Shown: positions 1 to 9,341 of the stretch, piece by piece
How the letters are laid out: every line of letters starts with the position of its first letter
How positions within the stretch are numbered: position 1 is the stretch's first letter
Program-made: the position numbers and the translations under genes
Assembly (NCBI GenBank): GCA_047975025.1
Contig: JBKECY010000037.1
Span: 39,622-103,621, forward strand
DNA: 64,000 nucleotides
Direction of reading: 5' to 3'
Source of the DNA: JBKECY01 sp047975025
GTDB taxonomy: Bacteria > Bacillota > Clostridia > Lachnospirales > Lachnospiraceae
Notes under the pieces: model-generated
The model's database searches: none
Told to the model about the DNA's origin: nothing
The model's input: the letters and a program-made list of their open reading frames with translations, nothing else

Positions 1-1512
1 AAATCCGTCGGGAAAGAAGCCGCAGGTGTGGTCATAGCATATGATTCCCGCCGTATGTCACCGGAATTTGCACAGGAAGCGGCATTGTGCCTGGCGGCCA
101 ATGGAATTAAGGCCTATATCTTCGAATCACTGCGTCCGACACCGGAGCTTTCGTTTGCCGTACGCTCTCTGAAAGCAGTGGCAGGAATCAATATTACGGC
201 CAGCCATAATCCACCGGAATACAACGGATACAAGGTGTATTGGGAGGATGGCGCACAGATTACGCCTCCGCACGATACCGGAATTATGAAAGAAGTAAGT
301 CTGGTAACTGATTTTGCAAAAGTCAGGACAATGGAGCTGGCACAGGCGGAAGCCGCCGGTCTGTATGAAGTCATCGGAAGTGCAATTGATGATGCTTATA
401 TGGCAGAGCTTAAGAAACAGATTCTGCATCAGGAAGCAATCGACGCGCAGGGAGATTCTCTGAAAATTGTCTATACACCGCTGCATGGTACGGGTAATCT
501 GCCGGCACGCAGAATCTTAAAGGAAATCGGATTTAAAAATGTCTATGTTGTCAAGGAGCAGGAGCTTCCCGACGGTGAGTTTCCTACGGTCAGCTATCCA
601 AATCCGGAAGCGGAAGAGGCATTTACGTTAGGCCTGGCACTGGCGAAGGAAGTGGATGCGGATTTAGTATTGGCTACGGACCCGGATGCAGATCGTCTGG
701 GGGTACGTGTCAAAGACAGTCAGGGTATCTATCATGACCTGACAGGCAACATGTCAGGCAGTCTTCTGGCTGATTACGTTGTAGGGCAGCGCAAAGCATT
801 GCATGGTCTGCCGCAGGACGGTGCAATCATTAAGTCGATTGTTACCACAAATCTGGCGGATGCGATAGCCAGACATTATGGTGTTAAGCTGATTGAAGTG
901 CTTACCGGTTTTAAGTTCATTGGATTGGAAATGCTGCGCTTTGAAGAGACCGGAGAAGGGACATATCTGTTCGGTTTTGAGGAAAGCTATGGCTGCCTGA
1001 TCGGAACGTATGCACGTGATAAGGATGCGATTGTTGCAACAATGGCCTTATGCGAGGCGGCGGCCTATTACAAGACACAGGGCAAGACACTTTGGGATGC
1101 CATGCTTGCTATTTATGAGAGAGACGGCTTCTACAAGGAAGATGTGCAGGCTATTACGTTAAGCGGTATTGAAGGTCTGCAGAAAATCAAAGGTATCATG
1201 GGGTATCTACGAGAGAATCCTCCGGTACAGATTGGAAGTTATGCAATTCATTCCGTACGGGATTATGCCGCCGGAACTGTTACAAATACCAGAACTCAGG
1301 AGGTTACGCCAACAGGGCTGCCATCTTCTGATGTGCTCTACTACGACCTGCAAGACGATGCGTGGATCTGTGTGCGTCCGTCAGGAACAGAACCTAAAGT
1401 CAAATTTTATTATGGCATCAAAGGAACTTCACTGGAAGACAGTGAAGAGAAATCAAAAGCACTCGGAAAAAGTGTGCTGGCCATTGCAGATTCAATACTA
1501 AATCAGTTATAA
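1..1512 (+). CDS. pgcA: Alpha-phosphoglucomutase / phospho-sugar mutase, 5' end outside window
   Basis: This cytosolic enzyme interconverts glucose-1-phosphate and glucose-6-phosphate, or a related hexose phosphate, through a phosphoserine intermediate. The frame is open from base 1, so the N-terminus is missing; about 503 residues are visible of the roughly 570 usual for PgcA/PGM2-type enzymes. The catalytic serine loop TASHNPPEYNGYK lies near base 200. The metal loop DPDADRLG lies near base 680, the sugar loop GFEESYG near base 975, and the phosphate-binding RPSGTEPK near base 1380. The family is clear, but the exact sugar preference (glucose or mannose) cannot be read. The gene ends in TAA and is separated from hup by 188 bases containing a promoter. 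Confidence 0.9.
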   Translation, partial: KSVGKEAAGVVIAYDSRRMSPEFAQEAALCLAANGIKAYIFESLRPTPELSFAVRSLKAVAGINITASHNPPEYNGYKVYWEDGAQITPPHDTGIMKEVSLVTDFAKVRTMELAQAEAAGLYEVIGSAIDDAYMAELKKQILHQEAIDAQGDSLKIVYTPLHGTGNLPARRILKEIGFKNVYVVKEQELPDGEFPTVSYPNPEAEEAFTLGLALAKEVDADLVLATDPDADRLGVRVKDSQGIYHDLTGNMSGSLLADYVVGQRKALHGLPQDGAIIKSIVTTNLADAIARHYGVKLIEVLTGFKFIGLEMLRFEETGEGTYLFGFEESYGCLIGTYARDKDAIVATMALCEAAAYYKTQGKTLWDAMLAIYERDGFYKEDVQAITLSGIEGLQKIKGIMGYLRENPPVQIGSYAIHSVRDYAAGTVTNTRTQEVTPTGLPSSDVLYYDLQDDAWICVRPSGTEPKVKFYYGIKGTSLEDSEEKSKALGKSVLAIADSILNQL

Positions 1513-1606
1513 AATAGTGCAAAACGGCAAACTTAAGACGAAGTGGGGAAATATGGACAAATATGACCGTTTTTGTGCCGTAAAACACCAAAAGTGTTGA
1601 AAAACC

Positions 1607-1635
1607 TTGACATTTCGCGCTAAAAGGTTTATAAA
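1607..1635 (+). promoter_or_regulatory. Sigma-A promoter for hup
   Basis: TTGACA and TATAAA are separated by 17 bases, 66 bases before the hup start codon. This is one of the best consensus matches in the window and fits an abundant nucleoid protein. Confidence 0.75.
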
Positions 1636-1700
1636 TAGGATTAGAGTCTGCTATATAACGTAGCTCATAGAACGAATGTTTATTAATAGGAGGAAATACC

Positions 1701-1979
1701 ATGAACAAAGCAGAATTAGTAGCAGCTGTAACGCAGGATACTAACTTAACAAAGAAAGACGTTGAATTAGTCCTGAAATCATTTACAGATGTTGTTTCTA
1801 ACGAACTAAAGGACGGCGGAAAAATCCAATTGGTAGGCTTCGGTACTTTTGAAGTATCTGAGAGAGCATCCAGAACTGGAAGAAATCCTCAAACCGGAGA
1901 AGCAATTACATTGAAAGCTTCTAAGACTCCTAAATTTAAAGCAGGAAAAGCATTAAAAGATCTGGTTAATAACAAATAA
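1701..1979 (+). CDS. hup: HU-family nucleoid DNA-binding protein
   Basis: This is a histone-like protein that binds and bends DNA as a dimer in the nucleoid. The 92-residue length is standard. It starts MNKAELV and has the family signature GFGTFEV at residues 46-52, then the DNA-binding arm RTGRNPQTG and a C-terminal KFKAGKALK. The ATG follows an AGGAGG site with ideal spacing. It has its own strong promoter and a downstream hairpin that probably limits read-through into rqcP. HU next to the S4 protein is a common arrangement in clostridia. Confidence 0.97.
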   Translation: MNKAELVAAVTQDTNLTKKDVELVLKSFTDVVSNELKDGGKIQLVGFGTFEVSERASRTGRNPQTGEAITLKASKTPKFKAGKALKDLVNNK

Positions 1980-1993
1980 GAAAGATACCAAGA

Positions 1994-2018
1994 GGAGGAC
2001 GTCAGGTTCTCCTTTTTT
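1994..2018 (+). terminator. Intrinsic terminator or attenuator between hup and rqcP
   Basis: GGAGGAC and GTTCTCC can form a 7-bp stem (one G-T pair) with a 5-base loop, followed by six T residues. It sits 10 bases before the rqcP start, so it probably attenuates rather than fully separates the two genes. The stem also contains a Shine-Dalgarno-like GGAGG. Confidence 0.6.
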
Positions 2019-2028
2019 GTGAGGGAAG

Positions 2029-2268
2029 ATGAGATTAGATAAATATCTGAAAATAACACGTATTATTAAGCGCCGTACCGTAGCGAATGAGGCTTGTGAC
2101 GCAGGACGTGTCAAGGTCAATGGGAAAACAGCAAAAGCCTCGGTCAATGTCAAGGTCGGCGACCTGATAGAAATCAGTCTGGGCAGCAAGCTGGTAAAAA
2201 TTGAAGTACTGGAAATCAAAGAGACTGCCAAAAAAGAAGAAAGCGAAAAATTATTCCGCTACCTCTAA
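2029..2268 (+). CDS. rqcP: S4-domain RNA-binding protein, RqcP family
   Basis: This 79-residue protein consists almost entirely of an S4 RNA-binding fold (MRLDKYLKITRIIKRR at the start, then GRVKVNG and VKVGDLIEI). In Bacillus, RqcP stabilises the 50S-peptidyl-tRNA-RqcH complex during C-terminal alanine tailing in ribosome quality control. Size and the RVKVNGKTAK turn match that family, formerly annotated YabO. It starts at ATG behind GAGGGAAG. It lies between hup and divIC, as in many Firmicutes. Function is inferred from family. Confidence 0.88.
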   Translation: MRLDKYLKITRIIKRRTVANEACDAGRVKVNGKTAKASVNVKVGDLIEISLGSKLVKIEVLEIKETAKKEESEKLFRYL

Positions 2269-2275
2269 TATATAG

Positions 2276-2304
2276 TTGATTTTTTCAACAGAACACTGTA
2301 TTAT
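2276..2304 (+). promoter_or_regulatory. Promoter for divIC (possibly tilS-hpt-ftsH)
   Basis: TTGATT and TATTAT are separated by 17 bases, 42 bases before the divIC GTG. It begins immediately after the rqcP stop. Confidence 0.6.
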
Positions 2305-2345
2305 AAAAGAATATAACCATAAGTGTTCAACAAGGGAGTTGTGTC

Positions 2346-2651
2346 GTGAGCAGACTAGCACGCAAAGAGTCAAGAAGAAAGAATAAAGTAGCGATGCTGT
2401 GCATTGTTCTAATCGTTTTTACGATACTGGGGGCTATGTTTCTTCATGGTCGCAATTTAAATGCGCAAATTATTGATTATGCGGAAAAAGAAAGCACTCT
2501 TCAGGAACAGATCGATCAGGAGACAACCAGAACGACTGAGATTGATGAAGAGAAAGAATATATGCAGACACATGAGTATGCAGAAGAAGTTGCCAGAAAT
2601 AAACTGGGAATGGTAAAGGATAACGAGCTTTATTTTAAACAGGTAGAGTAA
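2346..2651 (+). CDS. divIC: DivIC/FtsL-like septum formation initiator
   Basis: This 101-residue bitopic membrane protein of the division septum is expected to bind FtsL and DivIB. It has a basic cytoplasmic tail (residues 1-17, RLARKESRRKNK), one transmembrane helix (about 18-35) and an extracytoplasmic heptad coiled coil rich in Glu and Gln (about 40-80). The C-terminal ARNKLGMVKDNELYF motif is typical of the DivIC family. GTG at 2346 follows AAGGGAGT; no ATG gives a better start. It lies between rqcP and tilS, as in Bacillus. Confidence 0.88.
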   Translation: MSRLARKESRRKNKVAMLCIVLIVFTILGAMFLHGRNLNAQIIDYAEKESTLQEQIDQETTRTTEIDEEKEYMQTHEYAEEVARNKLGMVKDNELYFKQVE

Positions 2652-2664
2652 ACCGTACTATATA

Positions 2665-2716
2665 TTACAAATGCCATGTCCTTGAGCAGCATTGCTTGAG
2701 GCCATGGCATTTGTAA
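2665..2716 (+). other. Near-perfect long hairpin between divIC and tilS
   Basis: A 14-bp perfect stem (TTACAAATGCCATG with its complement) is followed after one mismatch by a 9-bp stem with two G-T pairs and a 4-base loop. No T-run follows, so it is not a standard terminator. It may be an mRNA processing or stability element that separates divIC from the tilS-hpt-ftsH mRNA. Confidence 0.8.
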
Positions 2717-2733
2717 CGAAGCGGAGGAAATAA

Positions 2734-4125
2734 ATGCAGGATAAGGTTAGACGGTATATCACAGACCATAAATTAATCGCGAAGCATGATAAGGTGCTGG
2801 TAGGTCTTTCAGGCGGTGCTGACTCGACAGCACTGCTTCTTTTGTTGTATGAGCTGCAGGAGGCATTGAGCTTTGAAATAGTGGCGGTTCATGTGAATCA
2901 TGGTATACGGGGCGCAGAGGCGCTGCGTGATGAACAGCAGGCAGCTGCACTTTGCCAGCGGCTGCAGATTGCGTATGAATCCGTTTATGTGGATGTGCCC
3001 AAACTTGCACAGGAAAGAAAGCTTTCGCCGGAAGAGGCGGGGCGTATCGCACGCAGAGAGATATTCGAAGAGTGTGCCGGCAGATATGGGGCAGCTAAAA
3101 TCGCCCTGGCGCATCATAAAAATGATCTTGCAGAAACCATGCTCCACAATCTGGCAAGGGGGAGCGGACTGACAGGACTGATTGGAATCAGACCGGTTCA
3201 TGGAGCAGTGATACATCCGCTTCTGTGTGTCGAACGCAGTGAAATCGAGGCCTATCTTACAGAGCGCGGGCAGGACTATATACAGGACAGCAGCAACAAG
3301 ACTGATGCGTATACAAGAAATCGGATTCGCCACCATGTGGTACCGCTTCTCACACAGGAAATCAATGTACAGGCGGTTGAACACATGGCGCAGACTGCCG
3401 GAATCATGGCAGAGGTCGAACGCTATCTGCAAAAGCAGGCAGATGTCTTGTATTCTCAGTATGCGTATGCTGCACCGAAGCTTATCGAGTTCGATGAGGC
3501 CTTGTTCTCGCAAGACAAAATCATGGTACTCTATGTAGTAAGGAAAGGACTGGAGGTGCTTCAGGCACCGCAGCAGGATCTGGGACGTGTGCATTTTGAG
3601 CAGATGATAGAGCTTGCGGCGAAAGAAAGCGGCAAGAGTATTTCTTTGCCTAATCAGCTGCGTGCGCGAAGGGGATACCGAGGAGTGATTCTGGAGTTTG
3701 TAAAGAATGAACTGCATGATTTGCGACCGCAAAGTATTACGGTACCGGGGGAATACCAATATGGGAGATTTGTGCTGACGTTTTCGGTAGTTCCCTATCG
3801 TCGGGAGATGATTCAGCAAAAAAAGTATACGAAATGCTTCGATTATGGTAAAATAGGACTTGATTTATCAGTAAGGACCAGACAAAACGGCGATTTTCTT
3901 ATTATTAATGAAACGGGGAGGCGAAAGAAGCTTGGTGATTACTTTACGGACTGTAAGGTGCCGCGCATCAGCCGGGATGGTATTCCCTTGCTGACCGCAG
4001 GCAGTGAAATTTTATGGGTCATCGGTTATAGAACGTCTGAGAACTTCCATATCACCGTACAGACAAAAGAAATATTGGTTGTAAGCTGTACTATCATTGA
4101 AGAAACAAGGAGGGCATCACGGTGA
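2734..4125 (+). CDS. tilS: tRNA(Ile)-lysidine synthase
   Basis: This enzyme modifies the wobble cytidine of tRNA-Ile(CAU) to lysidine with ATP and lysine, which changes decoding from AUG to AUA. It is an essential cytosolic protein. The 463-residue product has the N-type ATP pyrophosphatase loop LSGGADS near residue 25 and the motif HVNHGIRG near residue 55. The tRNA-contact region AHHKNDLAET lies near residue 127. The C-terminal TilS domain ends near GYRTSENFHI. The ATG lies 6 bases after GCGGAGG. The stop overlaps the hpt start by 4 bases (GTGA), so the two are translationally coupled. Confidence 0.95.
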   Translation: MQDKVRRYITDHKLIAKHDKVLVGLSGGADSTALLLLLYELQEALSFEIVAVHVNHGIRGAEALRDEQQAAALCQRLQIAYESVYVDVPKLAQERKLSPEEAGRIARREIFEECAGRYGAAKIALAHHKNDLAETMLHNLARGSGLTGLIGIRPVHGAVIHPLLCVERSEIEAYLTERGQDYIQDSSNKTDAYTRNRIRHHVVPLLTQEINVQAVEHMAQTAGIMAEVERYLQKQADVLYSQYAYAAPKLIEFDEALFSQDKIMVLYVVRKGLEVLQAPQQDLGRVHFEQMIELAAKESGKSISLPNQLRARRGYRGVILEFVKNELHDLRPQSITVPGEYQYGRFVLTFSVVPYRREMIQQKKYTKCFDYGKIGLDLSVRTRQNGDFLIINETGRRKKLGDYFTDCKVPRISRDGIPLLTAGSEILWVIGYRTSENFHITVQTKEILVVSCTIIEETRRASR

Positions 4126-4658
4126 GTGAGCACATAAAAGTATTAATTGAAGAGCAGAAAGTAGATGAAAAGGTCAGAGAGATTGCTGCACAGATCAGCT
4201 CTGATTATGAGGGGAAAGATGTACATATTATCTGTGTATTAAAGGGGAGTGTCTTTTTTGCCTGTGAACTGGCTAAAAGGCTTACCGTCCCGGTAACACT
4301 TGATTTTATGTCAGTATCCAGCTATGGTAATGATATTAAGTCAAGCGGTGTGGTTAAGATCATTAAGGACTTAGATGAACCTTTAGAAGGCAAAGATGTC
4401 CTGATTGTGGAAGATATTATTGATTCAGGCAAGACGCTTCATTATCTGATTGAAATTCTGCAGAAACGAAATCCGGCCAGCATGCGTCTATGCACACTTT
4501 TGGATAAACCGCAGCAAAGAGAGAAAGAGGTGTTCGTTGATTATACCTGTTTCGAAATCCCCGATGAATTTGTTGTGGGCTATGGTTTGGATTACGGACA
4601 GAAATACCGCAATCTCCCCTATGTTGGAGTACTTGAATTAACCGGAGAGGAGAACTAA
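4122..4658 (+). CDS. hpt: Hypoxanthine phosphoribosyltransferase
   Basis: This purine-salvage enzyme transfers phosphoribose from PRPP to hypoxanthine or guanine, making IMP or GMP. The 178-residue length is normal. The PRPP loop [10 protein letters not shown] lies near residues 90-99, [12 protein letters not shown] near residue 40 and the base-contact region near [11 protein letters not shown]. The GTG start overlaps the tilS stop and follows AAGGAGG inside tilS. The tilS-hpt-ftsH order is widely conserved in Firmicutes. Confidence 0.95.
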   Translation: MSEHIKVLIEEQKVDEKVREIAAQISSDYEGKDVHIICVLKGSVFFACELAKRLTVPVTLDFMSVSSYGNDIKSSGVVKIIKDLDEPLEGKDVLIVEDIIDSGKTLHYLIEILQKRNPASMRLCTLLDKPQQREKEVFVDYTCFEIPDEFVVGYGLDYGQKYRNLPYVGVLELTGEEN

Positions 4659-4659
4659 T

Positions 4660-6489
4660 TTGAATAGACAGGCGAACAGAGTAGGAATGTATGTAGCCGT
4701 TGTAGTCCTGGTGATTATCGGCTATCTATTATTAAGTGAACAGATTAATGTGTACGATGATTATACGCAGGAACAGCTTGCAACTGATTTAGCAGATGGT
4801 AATGTAAAAAGTGTTGTGATTCGTCAGAATCAGCAGGTACCGACAGGAAAGGTAACTGTCGAGCTTTCCTCTGATGAGACCAAACAGTTCTATACGCTCG
4901 ATGTAAGGGAAGTCAGAGCTCTCTGTATTGAAGAAGGCATCTCACCTTCCATACATGATGTGCCACAGAATAATGTATTTCTGACTTCGATTCTGCCGAT
5001 GCTCCTAATGGTGGGCGCCATCGTATTCCTGTTCGTATTGATGAACCGACAGATGTCAGGTGGCGGAGGCAACCAGAAAATGATGAATTTTGGTAAAAGC
5101 CGCGCTAAAATGTCGACAGATAAGGATAAAAAAATCACCTTCAAACAGGTGGCAGGTCTAGAAGAAGAAAAGGAAGATCTTGTAGAAATCGTAGATTTTC
5201 TCAAAAGTCCTGAAAAATACACATCTGTGGGAGCCAGAATTCCCAAAGGCGTATTGCTTGTGGGTCCTCCGGGAACCGGTAAGACGTTATTGGGAAAAGC
5301 GGTAGCGGGTGAAGCAGGGGTTCCTTTCTTCTCAATTTCCGGTTCTGACTTTGTGGAAATGTTCGTCGGTGTCGGTGCTTCACGTGTCAGAGACCTGTTT
5401 GAAGAAGGTAAGAAGAACGCACCATGTATCATCTTTATCGATGAAATCGATGCAGTCGCAAGACAGCGCGGTACGGGCATGGGCGGCGGTCATGACGAGA
5501 GAGAACAGACGCTGAACCAGTTGCTGGTGGAGATGGACGGTTTTGGAATCAACGAAGGAATTATCGTTATGGCGGCCACAAATCGCGTCGACATTCTGGA
5601 TCCTGCGATTCTGCGTCCCGGACGGTTTGACAGAAAAGTGGCAGTGGGGCGCCCTGATGTAAAAGGCCGTGAGGCAATTTTGCAGGTGCATTCCAAAGAA
5701 AAACCGCTGGGTGACGATGTGGATCTGCTTCAGATCGCACAGACGACCGCCGGGTTTACCGGGGCGGATCTGGAGAATCTTCTTAACGAAGCAGCCATAC
5801 TGGCGGCAAAGCATGCCAGAGCCTTTATTATGCAGGAGGATATCAAGTCCGCGTTTATCAAGGTAGGAATCGGCGCAGAGAAGAAGAGTCGTATTATTTC
5901 CGATAAGGAGAAGAGGATTACCGCATATCATGAGGCAGGGCATGCGATTTTATTCCATGTACTTCCTGATGTGGGGCCGGTCTATACAGTGTCCATCATT
6001 CCAACCGGTATCGGAGCAGCCGGCTACACTATGCCGCTTCCGGAAAATGATGATATGTTCAACAGCAGAGGTAAAATGCTGCAGGATATTACAGTGGCGC
6101 TCGGAGGCCGCGTGGCGGAAGAAATCGTATTCAATGATATTACGACAGGCGCTTCCAGCGATATCAAGCAGGCAACTTCCGTAGCCAAATCCATGGTGAC
6201 CAGATATGGTATGTCTGAACAGATCGGACTGATTACATATGGTAATGATGACGACGAAGTATTTATTGGGCGGGATTTGGCACATACGCGTGGATATAGT
6301 GAAAATGTGGCCATGATGATCGATCAGGAGATCAAAGGAATCATCGACATGTGCTACAAGCGTGCGAAAGACATTATTACGGAGCATTTTACAGTACTTG
6401 AAAAATGTGCGCAGTTACTTCTTGAAAAAGAAAAGATAACCCGGGATGAATTTGAGGGGCTGTTCGAAGAAACCTCTCTGAACGCGTAA
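4660..6489 (+). CDS. ftsH: ATP-dependent zinc metalloprotease FtsH
   Basis: This membrane-anchored hexameric AAA+ protease degrades misfolded membrane proteins and selected regulators. The 609-residue product has two N-terminal membrane helices (about 10-27 and 108-127) around a small external domain. Walker A GPPGTGKT is near residue 202, Walker [10 protein letters not shown] near 260, the second region of homology ([18 protein letters not shown]) near 305, and the zinc site HEAGH near 424. It starts at TTG 4660, directly after the hpt stop, behind GGAGAGGAG; a TTG start for an essential gene is noteworthy but well placed. Confidence 0.97.
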   Translation: MNRQANRVGMYVAVVVLVIIGYLLLSEQINVYDDYTQEQLATDLADGNVKSVVIRQNQQVPTGKVTVELSSDETKQFYTLDVREVRALCIEEGISPSIHDVPQNNVFLTSILPMLLMVGAIVFLFVLMNRQMSGGGGNQKMMNFGKSRAKMSTDKDKKITFKQVAGLEEEKEDLVEIVDFLKSPEKYTSVGARIPKGVLLVGPPGTGKTLLGKAVAGEAGVPFFSISGSDFVEMFVGVGASRVRDLFEEGKKNAPCIIFIDEIDAVARQRGTGMGGGHDEREQTLNQLLVEMDGFGINEGIIVMAATNRVDILDPAILRPGRFDRKVAVGRPDVKGREAILQVHSKEKPLGDDVDLLQIAQTTAGFTGADLENLLNEAAILAAKHARAFIMQEDIKSAFIKVGIGAEKKSRIISDKEKRITAYHEAGHAILFHVLPDVGPVYTVSIIPTGIGAAGYTMPLPENDDMFNSRGKMLQDITVALGGRVAEEIVFNDITTGASSDIKQATSVAKSMVTRYGMSEQIGLITYGNDDDEVFIGRDLAHTRGYSENVAMMIDQEIKGIIDMCYKRAKDIITEHFTVLEKCAQLLLEKEKITRDEFEGLFEETSLNA

Positions 6490-6522
6490 GTTAGATCGCT
6501 TTTGGAGGCAAAGGAGAAAACA

Positions 6523-8634
6523 GTGCAGTGCGATAATATTTTTAAGAAAAAAAGAGTACAGGATTATATTTTAGGCCTGCGGCCGGTATTTAGTAAGGAA
6601 GCGACGTTTTCCGACGAATCTCCTTATTACCGGTTTCCGCAGGAGCCCAAGGCCGGAGATCCCATCACCGTTCGGTTCAGGAGCAAGAAGAACAATGTGG
6701 ACGCTGTATTTCTGGTGATGGATACACAACGGATACAGATGCAGGTGGATAAGTGGGCGAATGGGTTCGCGTATTATGCTGCTCAATTTACGTTGCCGCA
6801 AAAAAGTGTGCATTATTACTTTGAGCTGCGAATTTCCAATTTTATCGGATACTATAACAAGAAAGGTTTTTCTTACACCATTCACCGCGAACTGGATTTT
6901 GTCGTGACTCCTGACTTTACTACACCGGCCTGGGCGCAGGGTGCGGTTATGTATCAGATATTTGTTGACCGTTTCTGTAATGGAGACAAATCGAACGATG
7001 TACAGACGAACGAATACAACTATCTTGAGCGCCCCAGTGTCGGGGTCAGCGAATGGGATGCGCTGCCGGAGAAGATGGATGTCAATCGTTTCTATGGCGG
7101 AGACTTACAGGGCGTGATCAACAAACTGGACTATCTGGAAGGCTTGGGAATTGACGCAATCTATCTTAACCCTATTTTTGTATCTCCAAGCAATCACAAA
7201 TATGATTGTCAGGATTATGACTATGTAGACCCACATTTTGGTGTGATTGCAGAGGATGGCGGTGAGTTGCTGCCGGAGGGAGAGCAGGATAACAAGAAAG
7301 CTACGAAGTACATCAAACGGACGACGGACTGGAAGAACTTAGAAGCAAGCAATGCCCTTTTCTGTAAATTGACACAGGAGGCGCATCAACGCGGAATCAA
7401 GGTGATTCTTGACGGCGTCTTTAATCATTGCGGCTCTTTTAATAAATGGCTGGATAAAGAGTGCATCTATGAAGGACAGCCCGGCTATGAGAGCGGTGCA
7501 TATGTGGCAGAAGACAGCCCGTATCATACCTTCTTTCAATTCAGCGACCAGAGCGCATGGCCGTATAACGCAAGCTACGACGGCTGGTGGACGCACAGCA
7601 CGCTTCCCAAGCTGAATTATGAAAAATCCCCCAAGCTGTACGAATATGTCCTCGCTGTGGCGCAAAAATGGGTCTCACCGCCCTATAATGCGGATGGATG
7701 GCGTCTTGATGTGGCGGCGGATCTGGGATACAGCAGTTCTTTTAACCATGATTTTTGGAAACGATTCCGAAAAGCGGTCAAAAAAGCCAACCCTGAAGCC
7801 ATCATCATTGCCGAGCATTATGGCGATCCGCAAAGCTGGCTGCAGGGAGACGAGTGGGATACCATCATGAACTACGATGCTTTTATGGAGCCTGTTACCT
7901 GGTTTTTGACCGGTATGGAAAAGCACAGCGATGATTATCAGGAAGGCATGTATGGCAACAGTACGGCCTTTTGTGATGCGATGCGTGAGAACAATGCGAA
8001 ATTTCAGTCTCCATCGCTGTATACTGCCATGAACGAGCTTTCAAATCATGACCATTCCAGGTTCTTAACGAGGACAAATCACAAGATTGGGCGTTTGGAC
8101 AGCCTGGGCAGTGCAGCGGCTTCTGATGCGGTTAATCCGGCCGTATTTCGTGAGGCTGTGGTTATGCAGATGACCTGGACGGGAGCACCTACGATATATT
8201 ACGGTGATGAAGCCGGATTATGTGGATTTACGGATCCGGATAACAGACGGACGTATCCCTGGGGGCAGGAAGATCAGGAAATGATCCGATTCCATCAGGT
8301 GATGATTGCGCTGCATAAGAAATATGAAATCTTAAAGCATGGTTCATTAAAAATGATTTTCACCTCTTATCAGGGTCTGGCTTTTGCAAGGTTCTCAGAT
8401 GAAGAGCAGATGATAATAGCTATAAATAATAGTGGGGAAAGCCAGCATATGGATATACCTGTCTGGGAAGCAGGGATGTCACGTGTCAAGGAGCTGGAGC
8501 TTACCCAGATCATGCTGACGGATCATGAAGGATTTAGTACGCAGGAACAGCATTACGATGCGCCGGCAGGCATCCTGGAATTGGATCTGCCGCCGTATAG
8601 TGCCATCGTGCTGCATCATAGAAATAAAATATAA
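6523..8634 (+). CDS. GH13 alpha-glucan hydrolase (neopullulanase / maltogenic amylase-like)
   Basis: This glycoside hydrolase probably acts on maltodextrins, cyclodextrins or pullulan. The 703-residue protein has no signal peptide, so it should be cytosolic. An N-terminal beta-sandwich (about 1-135, CBM34-like) precedes the barrel, which begins near AVMYQIFVDRFCNGD. The catalytic triad reads as nucleophile D396 (GWRLDVA), acid E431 (AEHYGD) and transition-state D510 (NHDHSRF). A C-terminal beta domain follows. I chose GTG 6523 because AAAGGAG lies 7 bases before it; an in-frame TTG at 6502 lacks such a site. It lies 33 bases after ftsH. Exact substrate is unknown. Confidence 0.85.
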   Translation: MQCDNIFKKKRVQDYILGLRPVFSKEATFSDESPYYRFPQEPKAGDPITVRFRSKKNNVDAVFLVMDTQRIQMQVDKWANGFAYYAAQFTLPQKSVHYYFELRISNFIGYYNKKGFSYTIHRELDFVVTPDFTTPAWAQGAVMYQIFVDRFCNGDKSNDVQTNEYNYLERPSVGVSEWDALPEKMDVNRFYGGDLQGVINKLDYLEGLGIDAIYLNPIFVSPSNHKYDCQDYDYVDPHFGVIAEDGGELLPEGEQDNKKATKYIKRTTDWKNLEASNALFCKLTQEAHQRGIKVILDGVFNHCGSFNKWLDKECIYEGQPGYESGAYVAEDSPYHTFFQFSDQSAWPYNASYDGWWTHSTLPKLNYEKSPKLYEYVLAVAQKWVSPPYNADGWRLDVAADLGYSSSFNHDFWKRFRKAVKKANPEAIIIAEHYGDPQSWLQGDEWDTIMNYDAFMEPVTWFLTGMEKHSDDYQEGMYGNSTAFCDAMRENNAKFQSPSLYTAMNELSNHDHSRFLTRTNHKIGRLDSLGSAAASDAVNPAVFREAVVMQMTWTGAPTIYYGDEAGLCGFTDPDNRRTYPWGQEDQEMIRFHQVMIALHKKYEILKHGSLKMIFTSYQGLAFARFSDEEQMIIAINNSGESQHMDIPVWEAGMSRVKELELTQIMLTDHEGFSTQEQHYDAPAGILELDLPPYSAIVLHHRNKI

Positions 8635-8646
8635 GCTTTCAAAATC

Positions 8647-8689
8647 GGGCACTGCTTGTGTGGAATTTAATTTCGCTCAAACAGTGCCC
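8647..8689. terminator. Convergent hairpin between the GH13 and DUF2798 genes
   Basis: GGGCACTG and CAGTGCCC form an 8-bp perfect stem extended by TTG/CAA. It lies 12 bases after the GH13 stop and overlaps the last codons of the minus-strand membrane gene. There is no long T-run on either strand, so efficiency is uncertain. Confidence 0.55.
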
Positions 8690-9125
8690 TGCTTAGTAAG
8701 CGGACGAATGGTCCGACGAAGAAAATCTGTAAAAAGAATGCCATAGGGAAATTTAAGGCAGTTGTCTGCAGCCAGACAGCAACAACCTCTGCACCAGCAT
8801 GTTTATACAGGAGCGTTGCGACCAGACTCATTGTAGGGCACATGATGCAGACAATCATGGAAGAAATGACCAGTATAATCACAATTTGACGATCCTCTGG
8901 GCGCACAATTCGAAATGCCAGATAGTGTGCGATTTTATCGACTACAAACATTTCCAGAACGAAGGCAATAGGAGCCATAATCACTAATTCACTAAATGCC
9001 TTTAAAAAGACCTGTGTGGTCATTCCTCCGATATTTAGAGAAATATTGTAGCAAATAATGACATAGACCATAAGAATTGCCATAATGGCGGTAAAGACAA
9101 AATTTTGAAACTTAGTTTTGGGCAT
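8667..9125 (-). CDS. DUF2798-family four-helix membrane protein
   Basis: This is a 152-residue, very hydrophobic protein with about four membrane helices arranged as two similar halves. Each half contains a hydrophobic segment followed by an Asn/Ser/Pro-containing turn (ICYNISLNIGG; MCPTMSLVATLL), the pattern of the DUF2798 family of unknown function. ATG 9125 is preceded by GGAGATTTTTTT, whereas an ATG 57 bases upstream has no ribosome site. The last codons run into the convergent hairpin. No function can be assigned. Confidence 0.75.
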   Translation of the reverse strand: MPKTKFQNFVFTAIMAILMVYVIICYNISLNIGGMTTQVFLKAFSELVIMAPIAFVLEMFVVDKIAHYLAFRIVRPEDRQIVIILVISSMIVCIMCPTMSLVATLLYKHAGAEVVAVWLQTTALNFPMAFFLQIFFVGPFVRLLSRALFERN

Positions 9126-9288
9126 AAAAAAATCTCCTTTTATAATTAAACTTACACAAACCGCGTGTTGTTCGTTAATCATTCAGGAGAATGTACGTTT
9201 CCAATTCGACCATTAGTAGTATCAAATTGAATTTTACGACATTGGTCAAGGATTGTCAATGCCCGGTGGTGAAACATGCAAATTTTTA

Positions 9289-9335
9289 TGCCAAAAGAAG
9301 CAAGTGCACCAACATGACACTTGCTTCTTTTGGCA
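9289..9335 (-). terminator. Perfect 18-bp hairpin after the holin gene
   Basis: The two arms (9289-9306 and 9318-9335) are perfectly complementary around an 11-base loop. It starts 7 bases after the holin stop on the minus strand, and TAAAAATTT follows the stem. It most likely ends holin transcription. An 18-bp perfect stem is longer than usual for a terminator. Confidence 0.7.
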
Positions 9336-9341
9336 ATACAC

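Noticed and set aside
1520..1585. Terminator after the phosphoglucomutase gene
   Set aside because: ACGGCA and TGCCGT are complementary but about 45 bases apart with no T-run after them, so the evidence is too weak.
2809..3819. A 336-codon minus-strand frame opposite tilS
   Set aside because: TilS motifs are intact on the plus strand; the antisense frame has no family features and no ribosome site.
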